Shown here piece after piece: positions 37,816 through 47,025 of a stretch of DNA of 64,000 nt (its first letter is position 1; each line of letters opens with the position of its first letter). Source of the DNA: Phymatolithon calcareum (lineage: Eukaryota; Rhodophyta; Florideophyceae; Hapalidiales). The stretch lies in the NCBI GenBank assembly GCA_977006965.1, contig OZ345368.1, forward strand, positions 2,108,001 through 2,172,000. Direction: 5' to 3'. The position numbers and the translations under genes are program-made. The notes under the pieces are model-generated. The model ran no database searches, was not told the DNA's origin, and saw only the letters and a program-made list of their open reading frames with translations.

Positions 37816-38460
37816 TACTCTCCATTTCCTATAAGACTAGCTCCTTTCAAATTCGCTGGGGGGGCCAACCGGTGCCAATGACATTGGTGAACTACTTTCC
37901 AGCACAGAGTCGGGTGTATGACAAAACCAACGTCTGCCGACACAAAGTTTTAGGACTTAAGAGATACCACTTGGCGCAGAGTCGGGCCTGGCGTGAGACG
38001 AGGCCCGAGAACCATAGGGCCTGAATATAGGGACCGTAACCGTTTGCTCTCAAATGTTGTCGGAAGGGATACCTGGGTAGTGTGAAAAGAACGCAGGAAA
38101 GGTAACATAATTGGTTGTTCCCTTGAAGTCTCATGACCTTGAATGTGCGTCTTTCTTACAGAAGTCTGCAGACTGTATCCACAGACTATTATTTTTAGGA
38201 TCGCTGGACTTATGGTGCAGGACGCTGGTGTAGGTGATATGGGAATCACGGTTATCGCGTGCAAGGACAGTCGTGTGACTATGGTGGCAGTAATATCCGG
38301 GGTACAGTCGCAATGTCTGTTTGTGTTGGGTGTCCATGTATTCAGTACGCAACGGAAAATGTCGAGCGAAATGTCAAAATCAATGTTCTATCCCATGGAA
38401 GTCTCCAAAAATCTAGCTCCAGGTTATCAAAAAGTCTAAGACACATTGTAAATATGAGAG
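37816..38460. other. Copia/insert transition, unclear
   Basis: Past the protease motif the sequence may contain residual Copia (38130-38440 plus, VGDMGITVIACKDSRVTM, resembling the segment after Copia protease), but with no integrase. A firm junction to the foreign insert could not be placed. Confidence 0.35.
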
Positions 38461-39288
38461 CGTTCTTTGTCGAAAAGAGAACAGAAAGAAGAGCAGCAAG
38501 AGCTGAAGATAGCCTCGAAGTTGCAATTTTCGGAAAATGGTAACATCTATCGTGGTATTGGGGGAAGAGGACTAGGAAGCTGTTCTTGAAGAGATGACGC
38601 ACTCATGGGAAGCAATCTTATGGCGAATAATACGACTGTTCGGTTCACAGAGCAGTATTAGAAAATGTAAAAATACAAAGAAAACAGTCAGGATTAAGTT
38701 TTATTGTATAGAAGAGCATAATAGTGCTGAACGGACCTTCACGGGAGGTGTTACAGCAGCCTTGATATATTCACAGCCGTAAGCCGGCTCAGAAATGAGG
38801 CGTAGTGTGAGGCGAATAGAGATGCGCAAGTGAAGTTTGTACGGCAATGTAATACATCAAAATCGTAATTGGGAAAATCAGTTAGCGGTCACTTGTAGTG
38901 AAAGATAAGCATGCAAATGGAGCATTGTACGAACCGTACTTTCTAGCGTCGATAAGAAAAGGAGTTTATAGGAGATCATCTCATGACGGCACCCTGAAAA
39001 AAATAGAGTATTGGAGGCGAATACTTCGATCGTATAGTTCTGGTGGAAGGAGGGGAAACCGTATATCAATTCTGAGTATGTACAGCAGAAAGGAAAGAAA
39101 ATATAAAGGGGCGCATCCGTCAGCAAGAAGCATCAGTTATCGAGCAATGAAAATGTAAAGAAGAAAACGTACGAAGTGCTGTGATGACTGAGTCAACGAA
39201 ATTATAGGAGAGCTCGATAGTGCAGGCGTTGTTGCTGTTATCGTCGGCCTCCTGCTCCAAATCCAGAAATGGACGCTCTCGTATATAT

Positions 39289-39339
39289 AGTACTTCAGAA
39301 TTCTCATGCGTCGACACAATATGAGAATTCTGAAGTACT
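39289..39339. repeat. Perfect 19-bp inverted repeat, 13-nt loop
   Basis: AGTACTTCAGAATTCTCAT at 39289-39307 is exactly complementary to 39321-39339. No associated coding feature was recognised. Confidence 0.85.
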
Positions 39340-42300
39340 GTAGTATTAGAGACATTATCCCGATCAAAAAATACAATCAGGTACCACGGTGATACCGAAC
39401 GGCACACTTCAGATAGATAGACGGTCGCAAGTAAGAATATGTAAAGTACGGTAATTTTCGTGAGCACGTCCAGCATGCTGAACCTTGATGCACGCTCATG
39501 CATGACATAATATGTTATGACATGCTATATGGCTCTGGAAAAAAGTTCAACGCGACACGGAATTGTAAGTGAAGGGCAAGTTTACGGCCAATACAGGTAG
39601 ATAACTGCTGTTAATAACTGTCTGCGGTCCGCAAAACTTTAAAAAGTTACTTTATAAATCTATACCGCAAATGGGAAAGAAAATGGAAATTACCACGAAT
39701 AAAAGGGCACTGGCAATGGAAAGAAAGCAATAGCACGGGACACCGGTGTTGCTCTATATCGGCTTCTTTCTGCTTTCATTCCCTGTCGCTAACAGAGAAA
39801 GAGATTGGCTAGAATCCCGCGTTGTCAGCCCAGTATATATCTCCCTCACTGTCATCGGAATTACTCAAAGAATCAGACCCAAAACCTAGTCCACCTGCTG
39901 TCGCTTCCGCCGCTCTACGCTTGCGATAGTCAGTCCACGAGATTTCAAGCTTGGACCGACGTAACTTCTTCAACTCTTTTCGCGCTTCCGGCCCATCTCC
40001 AAGTTCTTTTGAACAGCTTCCGAATATTGCAGTCACCGCTCTAGCGCTCCTCTGTACCAATCGCGCTGAAACTTAACCAAGCGACCATCTTTCGACAAAT
40101 GACAACGGCGGTCCCGCCTCATTAACGTTCAGTTCCTGCTTCAGTAGACCACGGAGCCCCAGGAAGACTATGTATCTCCCGGAGAGAAAGCTCGCTAGTT
40201 TGGAGAACCTCATCGAAATTTGAAGAACGCGACCCTCCGCGGAGACAGCTGGCAGCGACGCTATGCAGGCTGATGTCATCCATTGTGGGTACAGTGAGAC
40301 TAGGGTCATTAAACTCCGGCAGGCCGTCCGTTTGCTCTGCCGGGGTCAGCCTGAATTCAATCTTTTATTTCAATTTAACGACAAGGACAAGAAATGCATG
40401 CTGCAGAGCGACAAATCGCTTCATATTTACGTCATGAACTTTTTCATCCGAGTCTTGGCCACGCTTTAAACCGAGCAGAATGCACCAGGGCGAGCTCTCT
40501 GACATTCCCAGGCCAACAATAGGAACGACATCATCTCCCTCGCAATCAGAATGGATGATTACATCATATCCGTTCTCACTGGCCACGAACGGATTTTCGA
40601 AACCCCAGATGCGCTCGAGAAAAAACAAAATGCTTGTATATAATCTCTTCCGAACGTCCGAGCGTCCATGGGAGAGAGCTCGGAGAAGTTTTTTTCTTGC
40701 ACTGCGCACAGCGTATATCTGGGAATCCAACAAAGTGTCAGGTTCAGTAGCCGTATTTTTCCTCCGGCGCTTGTGAGGACGGTAATCATGTAGAGGGTGC
40801 TGAACGCCTTGTATCTCGGAAAATGCAGAAGAGGCGCCTGGGACGCTGTTTTAAAGAGGCCTCTCGTAACTCTTTGAATCGTCCGAGTTGTCAAGATCTT
40901 CTTGTGCATTTCACGGGCACTCCCGAAAGATCGCAACCAATCAGGACAATTTGTGATAGCTCTGTCGTGAATCTGTGAGAAGAATCACGTGGAGGTAGTG
41001 AACCGCGATACGAAGAACACGGTGAAAAATCGTTAGACAACCAGGGTCAATGCAGCGGCTTCGATTGCCGGGTAATGACGCCTGCTAAGACCGGAGAAGC
41101 GTGGTGCGGGATAAACGCACTGGGGTTCTCAGGGTCCGCTTGAGCGACGTACGCAAGAATGTGCGAAGTCGAATCAAAGAGGAGAAAGTCAGAGACTTTA
41201 ATGATTGTAAGGGTGAATAATAACTTGTCTCCGAAAGTAGTGCCGCTGCTACGAGCGAGGAGAATATAAATCGGAGATAGGTACCAGTCTTGAAGTGGAC
41301 GGTCGGGGGACTTCGTAGCGCGTGTAGTATGCTCGAGGAGCCGGATGATTTTGCGCGTCTGGCAACGGGTGCGAAGACTGCCATGCAGGTAGAACGCGCC
41401 AGTTCGCTCTCTCCTTGAATCGCTGCCAAAGTCGCGGAACTGTCGTGCACCTTGGCGGTCGCGACTGTGCGCTTGGTTCGGAAGAGCGCCACTTATTTAG
41501 CCTGTAGGTGTTCGCGTACACGTTGCTGTACGGTCGCGAAACTTGTCACACCCAACGGTCGGACAGGTGTCAGTACTCGAGTCGTACTGATTGCGTTGTC
41601 CGTTCCTTATGCCGTGTAACACGTCATCCGCGACAAGCTCCAGCCGCAGTTTGCGCATTTTCAATAGCCTCACGAGTTAGGGAAACTTTTCGCGCAAGTG
41701 TCTACCGCACCATTAGTGACCTCATTTGCCCCACGGGTGTGCGCATTCGAGCCTTCTTCCCATCAGTTGCACGCACGGGGAATAGAACGAGGGAGAATCC
41801 AGAAATCTGTTTTAGAATGGGCATTTATCGATGCATACGACTGCGAGTTTGCGATCTAACCGACGTAGAAGCGCGGAGAACATTGGAAATAAAAGCCATA
41901 ACCGTAATCAGAATGAGGAATTGGAGGTATTCCGAGGCCCCGACGTCCGGGCTCTCGAAAACGTCAATGTTTTGCAAGCTACATTGCAGGTCTGCGCTTC
42001 GTCTTCCCGATGAAGATCCACGAGACCGAGTGCTTCGTGTGTCCAAGGCGGACGTACAGACAGATGTGAGAATGCGGTTTGAAAGATTGGACAGAGCCGC
42101 AATCTCGCCGGAAATCTTGAAGAGGAGGAGAAGGCACTTTGCCTCAGAATCTTTCAAAATATCTTCCCGGGCACGCTCTAGTAGCGTCACCAACTACGCC
42201 ACGGTAACCACTTGATCCCCGTGACCGCTGGTAAGAGGTAACAGAGGGTGCAGGGAAGTATCCATGAAAATGCTCGCCCGTTTTTCGGGCCAGCCTCAAA

Positions 42301-42475
42301 CCTACGACGCAAGTAAGGAAAACGTGAGGCAGAATAATAGGGGTCAGGGATATTGCATACGTTGTGCTTTTTATTGTGCAGTATCAGAGGACTCTTCACC
42401 TACGAGTTGTTTCGTGCACGTTTGCGTACGGAACAAGTGGACGACTCGCGACTTGTTTCGGACGCAAGCGTGCAC

Positions 42476-42589
42476 TTAGACCAGCAGCGTACTCCACCAT
42501 TCGTTTCATATGCGTCAGGTAAGCGTCACCCATTAGCGTACGATAATTGACGGGTATGAAACGAATGGCGGGGTGCTCTGCTAGTCTAA
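42476..42589. repeat. Foldback/MITE-like inverted repeat
   Basis: Arms 42476-42510 and 42555-42589 (35 bp, a few mismatches; TTAGACCAGCAG... and ...CTGCTAGTCTAA) flank a ~44-nt centre whose own edges (CGTCA/TGACG) pair further. The size and structure fit a miniature inverted-repeat transposon. The outer TTA/TAA are part of the inverted repeat, and I could not identify a direct target duplication. Confidence 0.7.
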
Positions 42590-42972
42590 ATGCATAGGAT
42601 CTGTTTATTGTATGAATATTTCAGTATTAATTTAGAGTACAAGTACGAGTAGACTGAGATAACGTGTTTGACTTCTTCATTTCAAGGTGATGTCACACTA
42701 ATTTAGCTTAAGAAGGTCAACTGACCATCCTATTTCGGTTCACGTGGTGTTCTGGACAAGTCATCTTTCGCATGCTCCTGTTTTCCGGCGATGGTGACAG
42801 GTTATTGCCAGTTCTGAGTTCAGTAGATGAAACTTTAAGATTTGCACATTATATTTAGGAGGGCATGCGGTCGATAATGTGCATGTGAGGTTTTTATTTT
42901 AGGGGCGCAATTATGTGCGATGATGAATCGAGCCGAAGATATCGTTCGAGCGTTCTAATGGATTTTCTGATT

Positions 42973-44133
42973 TTATCCCATTCTGGGTGGATATCCCACT
43001 TCACTAGTGAAGGTTATAAAAGAGCTAACCTGAAGAGGTGCAAAGGGAGGATCATGTCCTATAAAGTTGTTGTCAGAGATTGGAAAGCAGCCCCAATTAA
43101 TGCAATCATGGACAGAGGGAACAAAACGCACAGAGGAATCAATAGCTGCAAAGGAGATTGGAGCGCCAATATGGACACGATGAAAATCTTTTATAGATTG
43201 TTTCCTTTCTTCTTGTACGAATGGGAGCAATACAAAAAAGAATTCAACTTTTCCCAGTACGCTTTCCTTCGATAGAATGGTATGAACACACCACAGAGAT
43301 TGCCCGCTGTCAAATCCCTTGCTCATTGCCGTCTCGGAGCACTCTGCCTGGGACACGAAGGGGAAATGACAGGATAGTGCACTATGGAAGCGAGCAAGGT
43401 CTTGGATGATATCTCCTCTCCGAAACGTACGTCCCTCAATCCCTGTTCCGAAAGAGCTTGCCATCTAGTTCGCAATAGAGATTTTGAATGTATACCATGA
43501 CAGGGGATTCTTTCTTAAGATAATAAAGTGATTCATTTTGATACGATGCAGTTTCCGGATGTGTTTCGGAAACCTTTTCAATGAAAATCTATTTGCTTCC
43601 AGTTCTCATTACCCCTTGAAACGTAACGTCGAGACAAAACTGGCACGCCTGATTTTGGAGCTCTGTGATAGCGCAATGCTCAGGACCAGGAGCCTGCAAT
43701 ACCTGCGCTTTGTGAATTTCCCTCAGTTGGCCAGTTATGGAAAAAATGCCTCTCGACACACGAGCAGTCGAAAGCAAGCCTTTACTGCTTTTTCGTCTTC
43801 GTTAAGCACAAGCGGCGCAGGGATAGATAGTCGGCCTTTCCAGTCATTTAAGACTGCATTGGACATTGCTTGCAGGTGTGGTTCCTTATTGTTGGATATT
43901 TTGATAGCCCTTTTCAGCTGCTGGTGGGCTTTTTCAAGAACGAGCTCCCCAAAAACGAATAGAAGCCCCAGCATCGGAATGGTAGTATTCACGAGCTCTA
44001 AAATCCTGTGGACATTGGGCTTATCCACAGTTTTTATGGCCGTGGTGCATTCATTTCTAACTTGAGCGAAATGTTTTCTTTGCGTGACTGGCGTTCCGGT
44101 ATCCTCCAATGCATCGTAATCTCGGTCTGGCAA
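42973..44133 (-). pseudogene. Transposase-like gene of unknown family, frameshifted copy
   Basis: Two minus-strand frames (43735-44133 and 42973-43464), with broken sequence between, together parallel the intact 380-codon frame at 62838-63980. Shared signature: VDKPNVHRILELVNTTIPML, GELVLEKAHQQLKRAIKISN, NNKEPHLQAM, WKGRLS, and the shared C-terminal GYPPR. A K-P-x-x-H-x-L core followed by ELVxExxHQxLKRA recalls C-terminal regions of KDZ/Plavaka-like transposase proteins, but I cannot place it firmly. It lies nested in the Copia element, which supports a mobile origin. Upstream minus-strand coding continues at 44361-44690. Confidence 0.5.
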
Positions 44134-44360
44134 GAAGCATATGCTCTCTAAAACGGAGACGTGTTCTCTTTTCTGCTCCTGAATTGTAGATATATAGTCT
44201 CAGCCGGAGCACTTCTCGAACAACTGCACCTCCAAGAGTCCATCTCGTTTGGTCTGGGGATGGTACCACAGTTCAGATACCAATTGCGATGCTGACCGGA
44301 CTAGTTGAATAGCACTAATGCATTTTTCGGACGTTAGAACTCCCCCAGAAGTGTCTCTAC

Positions 44361-44690
44361 TCATGTTGGAGAGCCGTTTTTGAAACCCATTTCCGCGATA
44401 AGGGACAGACCGTACAGCTCTGTCATGGAAATGCTATACAGCTTCTTCTTGTTTTGATCTACGAAACGGTTTTGCTTTGGTAGTGCACAGCGTTCAAGAA
44501 AAAACAGCATAAATGTTTCACAGGATACTGCGTATTCACGGGACGGGAGCAGGGCGAACGCAAGGTTGATACAATCCCGGACATGACCAGAGAGTGCATG
44601 ATCAGGTGCCACAAAACAAGCCCAATAAGTATCAAAAGCACATGGAACCACTCTGCTAATTGCCACTAGTCGGCACTGCAAAGCTGTTGA
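44361..44690 (-). CDS. Probable upstream coding part of the transposase-like gene
   Basis: The C-terminal ~110 codons of a longer minus-strand frame (44361-45068) look protein-like: VPCAFDTYWACFVAPDHALS, CETFMLFFLERCALPKQ, ISMTELYGLSLIAEMGF. The N-terminal part of that frame is only the antisense of the Copia linker (44700-45036). The piece sits just upstream of, and codirectional with, the gene at 42973-44133. I do not recognise a domain. Confidence 0.35.
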   Translation of the reverse strand, partial: STALQCRLVAISRVVPCAFDTYWACFVAPDHALSGHVRDCINLAFALLPSREYAVSCETFMLFFLERCALPKQNRFVDQNKKKLYSISMTELYGLSLIAEMGFKNGSPT

Positions 44691-45021
44691 GAATAAATTT
44701 ACAGCTCGAAAATGGAACGAAGAAGATCCCCTTACAGTCATCGAGGTGGAGTTCATCTGGACTGCAGATTGGGACTCTGCCGAGATCGATGGAAGCGTCA
44801 GGCATGAAGGAAATGAAACCAACGATGGCAGCGACTTGGAAAGTAACGAAGACGAATCAGATGCTTCAGACGAGTCTGATACAGGGAGCTCTAACGGCGA
44901 TACCGCGAATGGAGGGGATGAAGGTGACGTTCCGGCGCCAAGCGAAAGTGTCCCAAGGTCACGCGTATCTGGGCGCTCTAATGTTCCACGGAAGCGTTTG
45001 ATTGAGGAATGCAGCATGGCG
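44685..45021 (+). pseudogene. Copia integrase-RT linker (left flank of the piggyBac pair)
   Basis: The plus-strand reading VENKFTARKWNEEDPLTVIE, an acidic DES-rich stretch, then SGRSNVPRKRLIEECSMAL is the linker that precedes Copia RT. It resumes, in frame after excision of the piggyBac pair and one CTAG copy, as EDHTSYRAALNAPDAVQW at 49613. This shows that the 36.5-kb LTR/gag and the 49.6-51.4-kb RT/LTR belong to one element. Confidence 0.8.
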
Positions 45022-45025
45022 CTAC

Positions 45026-47021
45026 TGTCTATGTGACGAACACCCTCAATCGAGGGAAAATCCCTCAATTGAGTGTGGATTTAAAACCTCAAAAAAGTTT
45101 ATAAAAAGAATGCGGAACAGTTTTTTAGGGCCCGATTCGGAAAGGCGGGCTTTTGTTCTTGGTAGGAAGTACCCCTTTTACTACCTTAAAGCCGCGTCGT
45201 TCGCCGGTAGGAACGAAAATCTGCTGATCACTCACAAAAAAGACATCTACCATGCTTCGAGAAAAAGGTCCGCGCCGAGTGGTCGGTGCAGCCGTACACA
45301 CCAAAGCAACCTCGGTGACAAGTCTAGCAGAATGCTGCCGACTATACGGAGCGTTTTCCAAGTCAAAAAAGGTGAACGGCACCGTTCAAGAGGTACTCGT
45401 CGATGATATCAAGGGTCAATCGAGCACGTCCCTTCGCGTGAAATGGGTTCTTGTTCAGAAACCGATCCAGAAGACTAAGATTAAGGCTGTCAAGATTAAT
45501 AACGTCAAGGCAGGGAAGGCAGACGAAGACTCTCGTTCCTCTCGAATGGTTGTATCGAGTCCCAGCAGGCAAAATTCTGTACCTCGAACGCCGGCTTACA
45601 GTACTCGTGGTCGAATATCTTCTTCGCCAAACGCCGAGTTCTCTGTTCCAATGCCAACCAGAAGCACACCAGAAGGACACAAAAACCTCAACGCAAGCAA
45701 GAGAAGTTCTGAACACCCTATTCCGGGCTCTCTCGCCTACGCCCTGCAAGGTTCTTGGGACCAAGCCTCGCAAGAAGAGCTTGATGTCATTACGCCAGAC
45801 CCTGCGCCAAGCGCTTTTGTTCACGGAGTGCCATTGTTCGAGCGCCAGGTTCTATGTCCAATTGGAGGAAGAATTCACCGACAGTTCTGGAAAGTTCGCA
45901 CTATAAATAGAGATGTTATATTCGAGAACGGTGGCATCGGGTTCCACACATCGTAGGATTCCTTCATAATGATGCTTCGCCGAGTCCAGCTGCGAAAAAT
46001 TGTTGCATGGATATCGGCTAAGCTGAAACGAATAGGAAGAACGGAGGCTAAGATTTTCGGAATACTCGTCCTCATGAGTTCGGCGCAAAGAGATTTTTGG
46101 AAGTTTTCTATGGGGAACAAGTATATCTTCACTCCTTCATTTTCAAACAGTGAGATGACCAGAGCCAGGTTCTCCGAGTACCTCCGGTGCGTCACATTCA
46201 CCGTGCAATCAAGTGAACATGCCTTCCGTACGGTACCGGTGGGCGCTCGTTCACGATTTTATCGATGCTAAAATGAGTTTTTTCTGATCATTAAAATGAT
46301 CACAGAAAACTCAATGTGTCTCTGCTAGACCTCGTTTTGCTTTGCCAAGTTCATATCTCTTGGTAAAGAAACGGAGGCAATTGGATTGAAAATGGCCTCC
46401 TTCAGCACATCGCTGTCTACCCTAAAACGGAAAAAGGTTGCGAGTTTCAGAATTCAGACTACGGAAAAAGTGAGATAAAGCTGTATCTTAATCTGGGTAC
46501 CACGACAGAGGGCGAGAAGCAAAACGCTTTGGAAGGTGAAACTGCCCATAGTACAATTGTACAGCGCCGTCTTGCGACCCTATATTCTTGTACAAGGTGC
46601 CTTGTTCTCCGGGATTCACTCTGCCTCGCGCAATAATCATCGATGTTCAGTACTCCAAAAGGTATATTTGCCCTAAGGGCGGTGTTGAAACCCACGTAAC
46701 TCCTCCGAAAATGGAAAATTAAGGCACAGGTGGCATGATGACTACTCTAGCTGTTCAAAGCAACTGCAGAGTCTGACAAGCCAAGGAATTAACCCTCGTG
46801 TTCTCATCATGTAGTAGACTTTCTGACGCCACAATCAACATATGTGGCACTTCAGCAGGTAGAAACTGTTTTGCTAATCATGCTGAACACAACCATGAGC
46901 TTGATGGCTTTGATGAGCCCATTAATGAGTAGCTTTCGTTGGCAAAAATAATTGATTCTCATTCCCTCAATTGAGGGAAAATTGCGCCTCAATTAAGGGA
47001 AAAATTCCCGTCACATAGACA
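45026..47021 (+). mobile_element. piggyBac-type transposon 1 (defective)
   Basis: The 1,996-bp element has inverted ends TGTCTATGTGACG (45026-45038 and complement 47009-47021) with subterminal CCCTCAATTGAGGG-type palindromes at both ends (about 45042-45066; 46964-47000). The left flank is CTAC and the right flank CTAG, the latter shared with element 2. The transposase is broken: the N-part is open at 45252-45956 (REKGPRRVVGAAVHTKATS; FERQVLCPIGGRIHRQFW), a fragment lies at 45969-46271, and decayed C-terminal sequence runs to about 46900. The N-part is closely similar to element 2, so both are one family. Confidence 0.85.
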
Positions 47022-47025
47022 CTAG

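Larger units (their letters stand above)
38461..42900. mobile_element. Insert within Copia: unidentified transposon body
   Basis: This region separates Copia gag from Copia linker and lies upstream (in + coordinates) of a minus-strand transposase-like gene. A chain of minus-strand frames at 39809-40936 looks coding but broken (ENGYDVIIHSDCEGDDVVPI; RRSKLEISWTDYRKRRAAEA; acidic end SDDSEGDIYWADNAGF). Another lies at 41825-42193. I recognise none of them. Hairpins lie at 39289-39339 and 42476-42589. The whole 37.8-44.68 kb block is probably one or more nested DNA transposons. Confidence 0.45.

Noticed and set aside
40560-40660. EGDDVV on the minus strand as a viral RNA polymerase GDD motif
   Set aside because: None of the other RdRp motifs (A, B, D) lie in order around it. 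A single GDD triplet is not evidence.
44361-45068. 235-codon minus-strand frame as one gene
   Set aside because: Its N-terminal half is the antisense of the Copia linker (acidic DES-rich on the plus strand). Only the part below about 44690 is plausible coding.
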